Notes: a model not told the origin generated them from the sequence alone. A stretch of 64,000 bases of DNA from Microbispora sp. H13382 (GCF_014161445.1 NZ_JABBXA010000003.1:186001-250000); one strand, 5' to 3'; numbered from the stretch's first letter, positions 16,443-29,417 are shown. Made by a program: numbers and translations.

Positions 16443-17297
16443 TCAGCGGTCGGTGCCGCGGTCGCGGCGGCGCAGGTAGCGCTCGAACTCCGCCGCGATG
16501 GCGTCGCCGCTGGCCTCGGGCAGCTCGGCGGCGTCCTTGCGCTCCTCCAGCTCACGCACGTACTCGGCGACCTCGCTGTCCTGGGCCGCCAGCTCGTCCA
16601 CGCCGTGCTCCCAGGCCCGGGCCTCCTCGGCCAGGTCGCCGTACGGCATCGGGATGTCGAGCATGTCCTCGATGCGGCGCAGCAACGCCAGGGTGGCCTT
16701 CGGGTTGGGCGGCTGGGCGACGTAGTGCGGCACCGACGCCCACAGGGACACCGTACGCAGCCCGGCGGTGCCCAGGGTGTGCTGCAGCACGCCCACGATG
16801 CCCGTCGGGCCCTCGTACTTGGTCAGCTCCAGGTTGAGCGCGCGAGCCATGCCGGGGTCGCTGACCGAGCCGGTGATCGGCACGGGCCGGGTGTGCGGCG
16901 AGTCGTTGAGCAGCGCGCCGAGCAGGATGGCCAGCTCGATGCCGAGGTCGTGGCAGAGCCCGACGATCTCGGCGCAGAACGACCGCCACCGCATGTTGGG
17001 CTCGATGCCGCGCAGCAGCACCACGTCGCGCTTGGCGCCCTGCGGGCGGGCCAGCAGCAGCCGGGTCGTCGGCCAGACGATCGAGCGGGTCAGGCCGTCG
17101 CCGAGCTCGACCACCGGCCGGGTCACCTGGAAGTCGTAGTAGTCCTCCGGGTCAAGCTCGACCAGCGGGGTGGCCTTCCACTCGGACTCGAGGTGTGCGA
17201 GCACGCCGCTGGACGCCTCGCCGGCGTCGTTCCATCCCTCGAACGCGGCGATCAGCACCGGGTCGACGAGCTCGGGGAGCCCTTCGAACTCGATCAC
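16443..17297 (-). CDS. PAC2 family protein (proteasome-assembly-chaperone-like)
   Basis: A 284-residue protein. The N-terminal VIEFEGLPELVDPVLIAAFE and GWNDAGEASSGVLAHL are the hallmark of actinobacterial PAC2 proteins. Further family segments are VVLLRGIEPNMRWRSFCAEI, ELAILLGALLNDSPHTRPVP and TGIVGVLQHTLGTAGL. GTG 17297 is chosen because GAGGAGG lies five bases upstream; the longer frame to 17312 would place that Shine-Dalgarno inside the coding region. The family is homologous to eukaryotic PAC2, but a role in bacterial proteasome assembly is unproven. In mycobacteria a PAC2 gene also lies within the wider proteasome region, as here. Confidence 0.88.
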   Translation of the reverse strand: MIEFEGLPELVDPVLIAAFEGWNDAGEASSGVLAHLESEWKATPLVELDPEDYYDFQVTRPVVELGDGLTRSIVWPTTRLLLARPQGAKRDVVLLRGIEPNMRWRSFCAEIVGLCHDLGIELAILLGALLNDSPHTRPVPITGSVSDPGMARALNLELTKYEGPTGIVGVLQHTLGTAGLRTVSLWASVPHYVAQPPNPKATLALLRRIEDMLDIPMPYGDLAEEARAWEHGVDELAAQDSEVAEYVRELEERKDAAELPEASGDAIAAEFERYLRRRDRGTDR

Positions 17298-17502
17298 GCG
17301 CCGCCTCCTCACTGGCCTTGTGCAGTATGGCTCAGTCCAAGACTATTCGGTGAGGGGCCCCGTACGTCACCTCCGCCGGGCACCGGCCCGTCGCGCTCCC
17401 CTGACCTGCGGCGCCGTTCCGGCGACAGGGAATCGGACGCCCCTTACCCGGCCGGTATTCCCGTTTCGTGCGCACGATCCGTGTTCCGTCCGGCGGGGCC
17501 GA

Positions 17503-17514
17503 TAGGCTTGCCCC

Positions 17515-17515
<1 letters not shown>
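17503..17515 (+). promoter_or_regulatory. -10 element TAGGCT of metH, leaderless start
   Basis: TAGGCT at 17503-17508 ends seven bases before the metH ATG (17515), and there is no Shine-Dalgarno. Transcription would therefore begin at or next to the A of the start codon. No clear -35 is visible and no B12-riboswitch core was found upstream. Confidence 0.5.
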
Positions 17516-20979
<3,464 letters not shown>

Positions 20980-21022
20980 CCGGCCGCACCGGCGTTCACG
21001 GGCGCCCCTTACCATATTGGTC

Positions 21023-21039
21023 CCCCCCTGATCGGGGGT
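21023..21039. terminator. Short GC stem-loop downstream of metH
   Basis: CCCCC-TGATC-GGGGG around 21024-21038 lies between metH and the HAD gene. It could terminate metH or attenuate read-through. The stem is short, so this is tentative. Confidence 0.3.
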
Positions 21040-21060
21040 CTCACCGGGGGAAGGGGCCAC

Positions 21061-21702
21061 GTGGACGCCGTGCTGTTCGACATGGACGGGCTGCTCGTCG
21101 ACACCGAAGGGGTGTGGTTCGAGGTCGAGACCGAGGTGGTCACCCGCCTCGGCGGAGCCTGGGGCCCGGAGCACCAGGAGCAGCTCGTGGGCGGCTCCTG
21201 GGACCGCACCGTCGCGTACATGCTGGAGCTGACGCAGGCCGACGCCGACCCCGCGGTGGTGGGGGAGTGGCTGATCGACGGGATGGAGAGCCGCCTGTCG
21301 AGAGGCGTCGAACCAATGCCGGGAGCGCTCGACCTGCTGCGCGGGCTCGGCGACCACGGGGTGCGCACCGCGCTGGTCACCTCGTCGCTGCGGATCATCG
21401 CCGACGCGGTGCTAAAGGCCGTGGGCCGGGAGCACTTCGAGATCGTCGTCACGGCCGACGACGTCATGAACACCAAGCCGCACCCGGAGCCGTACCTGAC
21501 CGCGGCCGGGCTGCTGTCGGTGGACCCGGAGCGGTGCGTCGCGCTGGAGGACTCGCCGAACGGCGTCGCCTCGGCGACCGCGGCGGGCTGCCGGGTGGTC
21601 GCCGTGCCGGGCGTCCTGCCGATCGCCCAGGCGCCCGGGCGGGTCGTCATGCCCTCGCTGCTCGACGTGGACGTCGACTTCCTGCGGGCGCTCGTCCGGT
21701 AG
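21061..21702 (+). CDS. HAD-superfamily hydrolase (beta-phosphoglucomutase-like)
   Basis: A 213-residue protein with the HAD motifs in order: motif I VLFDMDGLLVDTEG (nucleophile and acid-base aspartates), motif II ALVTSSLRI, motif III NTKPHPEPYLTAA (lysine) and motif IV VALEDSPNGVASA. The helical cap between motifs I and II is of the beta-phosphoglucomutase/phosphatase type. Start GTG 21061 has GGGGAAGGGG about five bases upstream. The substrate is not evident. Adjacent metH offers no firm hint. Confidence 0.9.
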   Translation: MDAVLFDMDGLLVDTEGVWFEVETEVVTRLGGAWGPEHQEQLVGGSWDRTVAYMLELTQADADPAVVGEWLIDGMESRLSRGVEPMPGALDLLRGLGDHGVRTALVTSSLRIIADAVLKAVGREHFEIVVTADDVMNTKPHPEPYLTAAGLLSVDPERCVALEDSPNGVASATAAGCRVVAVPGVLPIAQAPGRVVMPSLLDVDVDFLRALVR

Positions 21703-21771
21703 CGCGGTCCCCCGCATGATCGCGTCGCGGGTGCCAGGATGGGGGTACACCGTGGACTAAGGGGGCCCCTC

Positions 21772-22266
21772 ATGACATTCACCGACATCGCCTGGCTGCC
21801 GTTGTGCGCAGGCCTCACCGCGGTGGGAGTCGGGCTCAGCTATCTGGCCTTCCGGCGCCGGGGGGTGACCGCCGGCCTGCGGGCCACCGCCTGGTCCCTG
21901 CTGCCGCTGGCCGCCTATCTCACCGGCGCGCTGAAGACGCTCTGGAACATCGGCGCGGCGGCGGTGGGTTTCGTGACCGGCCTGGTCCTGTCGCCCTCGG
22001 TCTGGGCCGGAGTGATCCTGGCCGGGCTGTCGGCGCTGCTGTTCGTCGTCTCCGGCACGCTGCGCGGCCGTGCCCTGTCCCGGGTGCGTACGGCACAGCC
22101 GGAGCCGGGCGGCGCCAGCGCGGCACCCGAGCGGTCCGCCACGCCCAAAACAGCCACGCCTAAAACAGCACAGACCGGGAAGACGGCACCACGTCAGGTC
22201 GAACAGCCCGCTGGGGATGATTTCTCGGACATCGAGGACATCCTGAAGCGCCGCGGGATCAGCTGA
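21772..22266 (+). CDS. Small actinobacterial membrane protein of unknown function
   Basis: A 164-residue protein with about four hydrophobic segments in the first 105 residues (IAWLPLCAGLTAVGVGLSYL, AWSLLPLAAYLTGA, GAAAVGFVTGLVLSPSVWAG, VILAGLSALLFVVSG). A charged tail follows, with repeated TPKTATPKTAQ and the acidic-amphipathic ending DDFSDIEDILKRRGIS. I recognise this layout as a conserved actinobacterial protein, but know no function. ATG 21772 is used; upstream in-frame codons add a non-hydrophobic extension without a ribosome site. Confidence 0.75.
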   Translation: MTFTDIAWLPLCAGLTAVGVGLSYLAFRRRGVTAGLRATAWSLLPLAAYLTGALKTLWNIGAAAVGFVTGLVLSPSVWAGVILAGLSALLFVVSGTLRGRALSRVRTAQPEPGGASAAPERSATPKTATPKTAQTGKTAPRQVEQPAGDDFSDIEDILKRRGIS

Positions 22267-22269
22267 GAA

Positions 22270-22284
22270 TCCCACATCGTGGGA
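22270..22284. promoter_or_regulatory. 15-bp perfect palindrome after the membrane-protein gene
   Basis: TCCCAC-ATC-GTGGGA begins four bases after the stop codon of the membrane-protein gene. It may be a weak terminator stem or a dimeric regulator site at the start of the 368-base interval before the importer operon. Confidence 0.35.
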
Positions 22285-22634
22285 CCAAGTTACCGGCCAG
22301 TGCAATGTCACAGTCCCAAGACACAATCGGCACGCGACTCCGACAAACTCTTCAAGATCAACACGAATGAGTTTCGCGTGAATCACAGTTGAGCCACAGG
22401 CCGCCTCTGGGGACTGGTCAGCCCAGCTCAGACCATAGATTCTGCCTCCGGGGGTCGCACACCACGCGAACCCCCTACGGACAATGTCGTCTGGGATCCA
22501 GGGGGCCAGCACCAAATGGCCGTGCGAGGCAAGGTCGTGAGCGGCCACCGCTTCTCTGCCACCGGATCGATCCCGGGCTTCTCCGAGCATGTCACCGCGG
22601 ACGCGGTCGGCTCGGGCAGGGCGAAGGAGGATCG
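22285..22634. other. Intergenic region upstream of peptide importer operon
   Basis: About 350 bases of relatively A+T-rich DNA (notably 22300-22420) before the ABC operon. It likely carries the operon promoter, but I found no confident -35/-10 pair. Frames crossing it have no ribosome sites and look non-coding. Confidence 0.4.
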
Positions 22635-23624
22635 ATGACCGCGCCGATGGACGTCACCGGTGGGGACACGCAGGCCACGCCGGCGGTCGTCGAAGGGGCG
22701 GGAGGCCAGGCGATCCAGGGCCGGTCCCTCGGACAGATCGCCTGGATGCGTCTCAAGCGCGACAAGGTCGCGCTCGCCGGCGGGCTGATCGTCATCTTCC
22801 TGATCCTGGTCGCCGTCTTCGCCCCGGTGATCGCCGGAGCGTTCGGGCAGGATCCCACGCAGTTCAACTCCGACCTGATCGACTCCTCCACCATGGCGCC
22901 CAAGACGGGCACGGGCATCAGCGCCGACCACCTGTTCGGCATCGAGCCGGTGAACGGCCGCGACATCTTCAGCCGGGTCGTGTACGGCGCGCGGATCTCG
23001 CTGCTCATCGCGTTCCTGGCCACGCTGCTCTCGGTGGTCATCGGGACCCTGCTCGGGGTCACCGCGGGATACTTCGGCGGCCTGGTGGACTCGATCATCA
23101 GCAAGGCCATGGACGTCTTCCTGGCGTTCCCGATCCTGGTCTTCGCGATCGCGCTGGCGGGCATCGTCCCCGACACCGCGTTCGGGCTGACCGGCGACAC
23201 GCTGCGCGTCTCGCTGCTGGTGTTCATCATCGGCTTCTTCAACTGGCCGTACATCGGGCGGATCATCCGCGGGCAGACGCTGTCGCTGCGTGAACGGGAG
23301 TTCGTGGACGCGGCGCGCAGCCTCGGGGCGCGGGGGCCGTACATCATCTTCCGCGAGCTGCTGCCGAACCTGGTGGCGCCGATCCTCATCTACTCGACGC
23401 TGCTGATCCCCACGAACGTATTGTTCGAGGCGGCGCTGTCGTTCCTCGGCGTCGGCGTGCGCCCGCCCACCCCCACCTGGGGCGGCATGCTGTCGGACGC
23501 GGTGCGGTTCTACACGATCCCGCACTTCATGTTCTTCCCCGGCATGGCGATCTTCATCACGGTCCTGGCGTTCAACCTGTTCGGCGACGGCCTGCGGGAC
23601 GCTCTCGACCCGAAGGCTCGTTGA
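22635..23624 (+). CDS. Oligopeptide/dipeptide ABC transporter permease (DppC/OppC-like)
   Basis: A 329-residue protein. The N-terminal QIAWMRLKRDKVALAGGLIV lead-in and first membrane helix are typical of OppC/DppC permeases. Periplasmic-loop (LFGIEPVNGRDIFSRVVYGA) and membrane segments follow, and the ATPase-contact EAA loop is visible (FVDAARSLGARGPYIIFREL). ATG 22635 has a strong GAAGGAGG site four bases upstream. It opens the importer operon; the order permease C, binding protein, permease B, ATPase D, ATPase F differs from the textbook A-B-C-D-F order. Confidence 0.92.
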   Translation: MTAPMDVTGGDTQATPAVVEGAGGQAIQGRSLGQIAWMRLKRDKVALAGGLIVIFLILVAVFAPVIAGAFGQDPTQFNSDLIDSSTMAPKTGTGISADHLFGIEPVNGRDIFSRVVYGARISLLIAFLATLLSVVIGTLLGVTAGYFGGLVDSIISKAMDVFLAFPILVFAIALAGIVPDTAFGLTGDTLRVSLLVFIIGFFNWPYIGRIIRGQTLSLREREFVDAARSLGARGPYIIFRELLPNLVAPILIYSTLLIPTNVLFEAALSFLGVGVRPPTPTWGGMLSDAVRFYTIPHFMFFPGMAIFITVLAFNLFGDGLRDALDPKAR

Positions 23625-23679
23625 GCTCCTTCCTTTTCCCGTAAAAGTCCCCCGGCTCCTATCACCAAGGGGTTTGCAA

Positions 23680-25455
23680 ATGCAGATAAGAAGACTGGGT
23701 GTGGCGGCCACCGGCGCCGTGCTCGCCCTCGCCGTGGCCGCCTGCGGCGGCGGTTCGGGCAGCAGCACGCCGTCGTCCTCCGGCGGCGCCGCGGCCGGCG
23801 CGAACGCCACGGGCGAGTTCAACGCCGCCCTGACGGGGGTGGTCAACCCGTCCGACAAGAAGGGCGGCATCCTCAAGTTCGCCAACGGCGGTGACTGGGA
23901 CTCCCTCGACCCGGGCGACACCTACTACGGCTACTCCTGGAACTTCATCCGCCTGTACGGCCGGTCGCTGCTGATGTTCAAGTCCGCCGTGGGCAAGGAG
24001 GGCAACCAGCTCGCCCCCGACCTCGCCGAGGACCTGGGCACGCCCAGCGACGACGCCAAGACCTGGACGTACAAGCTCAAGAAGGGCATCAAGTTCGAGG
24101 ACGGCACCCCGGTCACGTCCAAGGACGTGAAGTACGCGGTGGAGCGGTCGTTCGACAAGGAGGTGTTCCCCGACGGATACACCTACTTCAACGACTTCCT
24201 CGACTGGCCGAAGGACTACAAGGGCGCGTACAAGTCCAAGGACGTCAACACCGACAGCGCGATCGAGACGCCCGACGACTACACGATCGTCTTCCACCTC
24301 AAGCAGCCGCTGAGCAACTTCGACTACTTCGCCCAGCTTCCCGCCACGATCCCGGTCCCCAAGGACAAGGACACCGGCGCGAAGTACAAGGAGCACATCA
24401 TCTCCACCGGGCCGTACAAGTTCGAGAAGAACGAGATCGGCAAGGGCTTCACGCTGGTCCGCAACGACCAGTGGGACGCGGCGACCGACCCGAACCGCAA
24501 GGCGCTGCCGGACGGCTACGAGGTCTCCACCAACGTCAACGCCGACGACATCGACAACCGGATCATCGCCGGCGACCTCGACGTCGACGTCGCGGGCATC
24601 GGCGTGCAGTCGGCGGCCCTCGGCCGGGTCCTGCCCGACCCCGCGATGAAGGCGAACTCCGACAACCCGACCAGCACCCGCCTCTGGTACACCTCGATCA
24701 ACGGCAACGTGGCGCCGCTCGACAACATCGACTGCCGCAAGGCCGTCCAGTACGCCACGGACAAGGTGGCCCTCCAGACCGCCTGGGGCGGCGAGTTCTC
24801 CGGCGGCCAGATCGCGACCAGCCTGCTGCCGCCGGCGATCCCCGGCCACGAGGACTTCAACCTCTACCCGCCGGGCGCCGACAACAAGGGCGACCTGGAC
24901 AAGGCCAAGGAGGCGCTGACCGCCTGCGGCCAGCCGGGCGGTTTCGAGACCAACATCTCCTACCGCGCCGAGCGGCCGAAGGAGAAGCAGGCCGCCGAGG
25001 CGCTGCAGCAGTCGCTCGGCCGGGTCGGCATCAAGCTCACGCTCAAGCCGTTCCCGCAGGCGGACTACTTCGCCCTGTACGCCGGCAAGCCGGGCTACGC
25101 CAAGGACAACAAGATCGGCCTGGCCATGAACGGCTGGCAGTCCGACTGGCCCGACGGCTTCGGCTTCCTGCAGCAGATCGTCGACAGCCGCGTCATCCGT
25201 GACACCGGCGGCTCCTCCAACATCAGCGTCCGGGACCCCGAGGTCGACAAGCTCATCGACCAGGCGATGAAGGAGACCGACACCGACGCCCGCAACGCGA
25301 TCTGGACCCAGATCGACAAGAAGGTCATGGAGGACTCCTTCATCCTGCCGAACGTGTGGACGAAGACCCTGCTCGTGCGGAGCAAGAACGCGACGAACAT
25401 CTTCGTCAACGACGCGTACGGCATGTACGACTACCTCGGCATGGGCGTCAAGTAA
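23680..25455 (+). CDS. Substrate-binding lipoprotein of peptide ABC importer (SBP family 5)
   Basis: A 591-residue protein with a lipoprotein signal peptide (RRLGVAATGAVLALAVAAC, lipobox cysteine at about residue 21) and a Ser/Gly linker. The family 5 binding domain follows: GGILKFANGGDWDSLDPGDT at its start, and KTWTYKLKKGIKFEDGTPVT and ISTGPYKFEKNEIGKGFTLV inside. It captures peptides or similar solutes outside the membrane for the DppB/C-like permeases. ATG 23680 is preferred over the TTG at 23674; AAGGGG lies upstream. A strong hairpin after the gene (25503-25530) may keep its expression above that of the downstream membrane genes. Confidence 0.93.
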   Translation: MQIRRLGVAATGAVLALAVAACGGGSGSSTPSSSGGAAAGANATGEFNAALTGVVNPSDKKGGILKFANGGDWDSLDPGDTYYGYSWNFIRLYGRSLLMFKSAVGKEGNQLAPDLAEDLGTPSDDAKTWTYKLKKGIKFEDGTPVTSKDVKYAVERSFDKEVFPDGYTYFNDFLDWPKDYKGAYKSKDVNTDSAIETPDDYTIVFHLKQPLSNFDYFAQLPATIPVPKDKDTGAKYKEHIISTGPYKFEKNEIGKGFTLVRNDQWDAATDPNRKALPDGYEVSTNVNADDIDNRIIAGDLDVDVAGIGVQSAALGRVLPDPAMKANSDNPTSTRLWYTSINGNVAPLDNIDCRKAVQYATDKVALQTAWGGEFSGGQIATSLLPPAIPGHEDFNLYPPGADNKGDLDKAKEALTACGQPGGFETNISYRAERPKEKQAAEALQQSLGRVGIKLTLKPFPQADYFALYAGKPGYAKDNKIGLAMNGWQSDWPDGFGFLQQIVDSRVIRDTGGSSNISVRDPEVDKLIDQAMKETDTDARNAIWTQIDKKVMEDSFILPNVWTKTLLVRSKNATNIFVNDAYGMYDYLGMGVK

Positions 25456-25502
25456 GCGTCCACCGAGACCAGACAGATCCGATAGACGCGTGAACGCGGC
25501 AA

Positions 25503-25530
25503 GGGGGCCGGTCCCACGGGACCGGCCCCC
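25503..25530 (+). terminator. Intercistronic hairpin after the binding-protein gene
   Basis: GGGGGCCGGTCCC at 25503-25515 and GGGACCGGCCCCC at 25518-25530 form a perfect 13-bp inverted repeat with a two-base centre. No U-tract follows. It fits an attenuator or mRNA 3'-end stabiliser between the highly needed binding protein and the permease gene at 25546. Confidence 0.7.
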
Positions 25531-25545
25531 GGAGCCGGGGGGACT

Positions 25546-26565
25546 GTGGTCACATACATCATCCGGCGGCTGATCTGGGCGGTGGTGATGCTCACCATCG
25601 TGAGCATCATCACGTTCGGCATCTTCTTCCTGGTGCCCCGCCTGGCGGGCGCCACCTCCGAGAGCCTGGCCGCGCGCTACGTTGGGCGCACCGCCTCGGC
25701 GGAACAGGTCAAGATCGCGGCTGACAAGCTCGGCTTCAACGATCCGCTGATCGTGCAGTACGGGCGGTTCGCCAAGGGCATCGTCGCCGGCGCCGACTAC
25801 GACTACGGCCCCGGCGTGGAGCACTGCCCGGCGCCCTGCTTCGGATACTCCTTCCTCACCCGGCTCCCGGTCTGGCCGGACCTGATGGACCGGCTGCCCG
25901 TGACGCTCTCGCTCGCCATCGGGGCCGCCGTCATCTGGGTGATAGCCGGTGTGGCGACCGGCGTGCTGTCCGCGCTGAGACGCGGCAGCCTGTTCGACCG
26001 CGCCGCGATGGGCGTCGCCCTGGCCGGTGTGTCACTGCCCATCTTCTTCACCGGCATCGTCTCGCTGGTCGTCTTCAGCTATGGCACTCCCTTCCGCATC
26101 ACCGCCCCGGGCGGCAGCTTCACGCCGTTCGACGAGAACCCGGCGATGTGGGCCTACAACCTGATCCTGCCGTGGATCACGCTGGCCTTCCTGTACGCCG
26201 CGGGATACGCGCGGCTCACCCGGGCGGGCATGCTGGAGACGATGAACGAGGACTACATCCGCACCGCCCGGGCCAAGGGCCTGAGCGAGCGGAGGGTGGT
26301 GGTCAAGCACGGCCTGCGCGGCGCGCTCACCCCGATCCTCACGATCTTCGGCCTCGACCTCGGCCTGCTGCTCGGCGGCGCCGTGCTCACCGAGAGCACC
26401 TACTCGCTGCCCGGCATGGGCAAGTACGCGATCGACGCGATCACCAACCAGGACCTGCCGAAGGTCATGGGCGTGACGCTCGTCGCCGCGTTCTTCGTGG
26501 TCTTCGCGAACCTGATCGTCGACCTCCTGTACGCCGTCGTGGACCCGAGGGTGAGGCTGGGATGA
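25546..26565 (+). CDS. Oligopeptide/dipeptide ABC transporter permease (DppB/OppB-like)
   Basis: A 339-residue permease. It begins with the usual short cytoplasmic start and helix (VTYIIRRLIWAVVMLTIVSI). It has the extracellular segment between helices 1 and 2, the EAA loop MNEDYIRTARAKGLSERRVV, and the conserved GGAVLTESTYSLPGMGK. GTG 25546 starts a few bases after a G-rich site. The stop overlaps the next ATG (GATGA). With the other permease it forms the membrane channel of the importer. Confidence 0.92.
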   Translation: MVTYIIRRLIWAVVMLTIVSIITFGIFFLVPRLAGATSESLAARYVGRTASAEQVKIAADKLGFNDPLIVQYGRFAKGIVAGADYDYGPGVEHCPAPCFGYSFLTRLPVWPDLMDRLPVTLSLAIGAAVIWVIAGVATGVLSALRRGSLFDRAAMGVALAGVSLPIFFTGIVSLVVFSYGTPFRITAPGGSFTPFDENPAMWAYNLILPWITLAFLYAAGYARLTRAGMLETMNEDYIRTARAKGLSERRVVVKHGLRGALTPILTIFGLDLGLLLGGAVLTESTYSLPGMGKYAIDAITNQDLPKVMGVTLVAAFFVVFANLIVDLLYAVVDPRVRLG

Positions 26566-27587
26566 GCTTCCTGGAACTGAAGGACCTGCGGATCCACTTC
26601 CCGACAGACGACGGCCTGGTCAAGTCCGTCGACGGGCTGTCGTTCTCGCTGGAGCGGGGCAGGACGCTCGGCATCGTCGGCGAGTCCGGCTCCGGGAAGA
26701 GCGTGACCAGCCTCGGCATCCTCGGCCTGCACAAGGGCGGCCGCGCCCGCATCTCCGGCGAGATCTGGCTGGACGGCGAGGAACTCGTCGGCGCCAGCCA
26801 GGAGCACGTGCGGGGGCTGCGCGGCAAGAAGATGGCGATGATCTTCCAGGACCCGCTGTCGGCGATGCACCCGTTCTACACGGTCGGCGAGCAGATCATC
26901 GAGGCGTACCGCATCCACAATGACGTCAGCAAGAAGGTCGCGCGCAAGCACGCGGTCGACATGCTCGGCCGGGTGGGCATCCCGCAGCCGGAGCGGCGCG
27001 TGGACAGCTACCCCCACGAGTTCTCTGGCGGCATGCGGCAGCGCGCCATGATCGCGATGGCGCTGAGCTGCGACCCCGAGCTGCTGATCGCCGACGAGCC
27101 GACGACCGCGCTCGACGTGACCGTGCAGGCGCAGATCCTCGACCTGATGCGCGACCTGCAGCGCGACTTCAACGCCGCGCTGATCGTCATCACCCACGAC
27201 CTCGGCGTCGTCGCCGAGCTGTCCGACGACATCCTCGTGATGTACGGCGGCAAGTGCGTCGAGTACGGGACGTCCGAGGACATCTTCGAGCGGCCCGAGC
27301 ACCCCTACACCTGGGGCCTGCTCGGCTCGATGCCGCGGCTGGACCGCGAGCCGACGGAACGGCTGCTGCCGATCAAGGGCTCGCCGCCCTCGCTGATCAA
27401 CGTGCCGTCCGGCTGCGCCTTCCACCCGCGCTGCGCGTTCGAGGAGCGCACCGCCGGGCGGGCCAAGACGGAGGTCCCCGAGCTGCTGGAGACCGAGGGC
27501 GGCCACCTGGTGCGCTGCCACCTGACGCGCGAGCGCAGGCGCGCCATCTGGGAGAACGAGATCAAGCCGAACCTGGAGGCTTCGTGA
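26562..27587 (+). CDS. ABC transporter ATP-binding protein (DppD/OppD-like)
   Basis: A 341-residue ATPase. Walker A is GESGSGKSV, the Q-loop region is [13 protein letters not shown], the ABC signature is [16 protein letters not shown], Walker B is [12 protein letters not shown] and the switch histidine is VITHDLGVV. The C-terminal oligopeptide-importer extension is present (CAFHPRCAF, with cysteines that in some homologues hold an Fe-S cluster). It powers peptide uptake together with the next gene. Both ends overlap their neighbours by four bases. Confidence 0.94.
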   Translation: MSFLELKDLRIHFPTDDGLVKSVDGLSFSLERGRTLGIVGESGSGKSVTSLGILGLHKGGRARISGEIWLDGEELVGASQEHVRGLRGKKMAMIFQDPLSAMHPFYTVGEQIIEAYRIHNDVSKKVARKHAVDMLGRVGIPQPERRVDSYPHEFSGGMRQRAMIAMALSCDPELLIADEPTTALDVTVQAQILDLMRDLQRDFNAALIVITHDLGVVAELSDDILVMYGGKCVEYGTSEDIFERPEHPYTWGLLGSMPRLDREPTERLLPIKGSPPSLINVPSGCAFHPRCAFEERTAGRAKTEVPELLETEGGHLVRCHLTRERRRAIWENEIKPNLEAS

Positions 27588-28621
27588 ACGAGGAGCCCTT
27601 GCTGTCCGTACAGGGGCTGGAGAAGCACTTCCCGGTCACGAAGGGCCTGCTCAAGCGGCAGGTCGGCGCGGTCAGGGCCGTCGACGGCATCAGCTTCGAC
27701 GTGATGAAGGGCGAGACCCTCGGCCTGGTCGGCGAGTCGGGATGCGGCAAGACCACCACCGGACGCCTCATCACCCGGCTGATCGAGCCCACCGGCGGCA
27801 CGATCGTGTTCGAGGGCAACGACATCTCGCACATGTCCCAGGGCCGGTTGCGCCCGCTGCGCAGGGACGTGCAGATGATCTTCCAGGACCCCTACAGCTC
27901 GCTCAACCCCCGGCACACGGTCGGCGCCATCGTGGGCGCGCCGTTCCGGATCCAGGGCATCAAGACCGAGCAGGGCACCAAGAAGGCGGTCCAGGAGATC
28001 CTCGAACTGGTCGGCCTCAACCCGGAGCACTACAACCGCTACCCGCACGAGTTCTCCGGCGGCCAGCGGCAGCGCATCGGCATCGCCAGGACGCTCGCGC
28101 TCAAGCCCAAGCTGATCATCGCGGACGAGCCGGTCTCCGCGCTCGACGTGTCGATCCAGGCCCAGGTCGTCAACCTGCTGGAGGACCTGCAGAGCGAGCT
28201 CGACCTCACGTACGTGGTGATCGCGCACGACCTGTCGGTGGTCCGGCACATCAGCGACCGCGTCGCGGTGATGTACCTCGGCAAGATCGTCGAGATCGCC
28301 GACCGCAAGGGCCTGTACGAGGCGCCGATGCATCCGTACACCAACGCGCTGCTGTCGGCGGTGCCGATCCCGGACCCGAAGCGGCGCAAGGAGCGGGACC
28401 GCATCCGGCTGCAGGGCGACGTGCCCTCCCCGCTCAACCCGCCGCCCGCCTGCCGGTTCCACACCCGGTGCTGGAAGGCGCAGGACATCTGCCGGCAGGT
28501 CGAGCCGCCGCTGCTGACGCTGGCCCCCGGCCACCAGGCGGCCTGCCACTTCCCGGAGAACGCGCCTTCCGGGAGCGCGGCGGCGGCGCCGCAGGAGCCG
28601 GCCGCGGCGCCCGCGGACTGA
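27584..28621 (+). CDS. ABC transporter ATP-binding protein (DppF/OppF-like)
   Basis: A 345-residue ATPase. Walker A is [12 protein letters not shown], the Q-loop is [17 protein letters not shown], the signature is [16 protein letters not shown], Walker B is [14 protein letters not shown] and the H-loop is VIAHDLSVV. The C-terminal extension contains [16 protein letters not shown]. The start is GTG 27584, overlapping the upstream stop. It ends in an Ala/Pro-rich tail. Last gene of the importer operon, followed by a stem-loop. Confidence 0.94.
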   Translation: MNEEPLLSVQGLEKHFPVTKGLLKRQVGAVRAVDGISFDVMKGETLGLVGESGCGKTTTGRLITRLIEPTGGTIVFEGNDISHMSQGRLRPLRRDVQMIFQDPYSSLNPRHTVGAIVGAPFRIQGIKTEQGTKKAVQEILELVGLNPEHYNRYPHEFSGGQRQRIGIARTLALKPKLIIADEPVSALDVSIQAQVVNLLEDLQSELDLTYVVIAHDLSVVRHISDRVAVMYLGKIVEIADRKGLYEAPMHPYTNALLSAVPIPDPKRRKERDRIRLQGDVPSPLNPPPACRFHTRCWKAQDICRQVEPPLLTLAPGHQAACHFPENAPSGSAAAAPQEPAAAPAD

Positions 28622-28625
28622 GCCC

Positions 28626-28648
28626 GGGCGTGGCCGCCGGCCACGCCC
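28626..28648. terminator. Bidirectional terminator stem-loop
   Basis: GGGCGTGGCC-GCC-GGCCACGCCC is a perfect ten-base-pair stem between the convergent importer operon (+) and the response regulator gene (-). Confidence 0.65.
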
Positions 28649-28675
28649 CCGGCCCGGCGACGCCGCGCCGGGCGG

Positions 28676-29359
28676 TCAGGAGAAGGCGCCGGGGACGATC
28701 AGGCCGGTCTCGTACGCGAGCACGACGGCCTGGACCCGGTCGCGCAGCCCCAGCTTGGTCAGCACGTTGCCGACGTGGGTCTTCACGGTCGTCTCGCTGA
28801 CCACGAGCTGGGCGGCGATCTCGGCGTTCGACATGCCCTTCGCGATCAGGCGCAGCACCTCGAGCTCGCGCTCGGTGAGCCGGTCGAGCCGCGCCGGGGT
28901 GGCCTGCTGGTGCGCGGAGGGCAGTCGGCTGGCGAACCTGTCCAGCAACCGCCGGGTGACGCTCGGCGCCACGATCGCGTCGCCCGCCGCCACCACGCGG
29001 ATCGCCTGGACCAGGTCGTCCGGCGGCACGTCCTTGAGGAGGAACCCGCTCGCGCCCGCGCGCAGCGCCTCCACGATGTACTCGTCCAGGTCGAACGTGG
29101 TCAGCACGAGCACCTTCGGCACGTGCGCGCTCGGCGCGGCCTCTCGCACGATGCGGCGGGTCGCCTCGATGCCGTCGGTGCCGGGCATGCGGATGTCCAT
29201 GAGCACCACGTCGGGCAGCAGGGCCCGGGACTGCTCCATGGCCACCGCGCCGTCGCCCGCCTCGCCCACGACGGTGACGTCCGGCTCCGCCTCCAGGATG
29301 AACCGGAACCCGGTGCGCAGCAGCGGCTGGTCGTCGACCAGCAACACCCGGATCGTCAT
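28676..29359 (-). CDS. NarL/FixJ-family response regulator
   Basis: A 227-residue protein. The receiver domain has the acidic pair and phospho-acceptor in RVLLVDDQPLL and VVLMDIRMPGTDG, threonine in VLVLTTFD and lysine in GFLLKDVPPDDL. The C-terminal LuxR-type helix-turn-helix is LTERELEVLRLIAKGMSNAE followed by VVSETTVKTHVGNVLTKLGL. ATG 29359 is the natural start just before the receiver; the longer frame only adds a low-complexity extension. It is the partner of the histidine kinase immediately upstream on the same strand. Confidence 0.93.
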   Translation of the reverse strand: MTIRVLLVDDQPLLRTGFRFILEAEPDVTVVGEAGDGAVAMEQSRALLPDVVLMDIRMPGTDGIEATRRIVREAAPSAHVPKVLVLTTFDLDEYIVEALRAGASGFLLKDVPPDDLVQAIRVVAAGDAIVAPSVTRRLLDRFASRLPSAHQQATPARLDRLTERELEVLRLIAKGMSNAEIAAQLVVSETTVKTHVGNVLTKLGLRDRVQAVVLAYETGLIVPGAFS

Positions 29360-29417
29360 GATGCGTCCGTTACGGGGGAGGCGGCGGGCCGCCGGGTGGA
29401 GGGGGACACCCTGATCG

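Noticed and set aside
17313-17514. Cobalamin or SAM riboswitch upstream of metH
   Set aside because: No B12-box or SAM riboswitch core was recognisable, and the -10 element seven bases from the ATG suggests a leaderless message with no room for a leader RNA.
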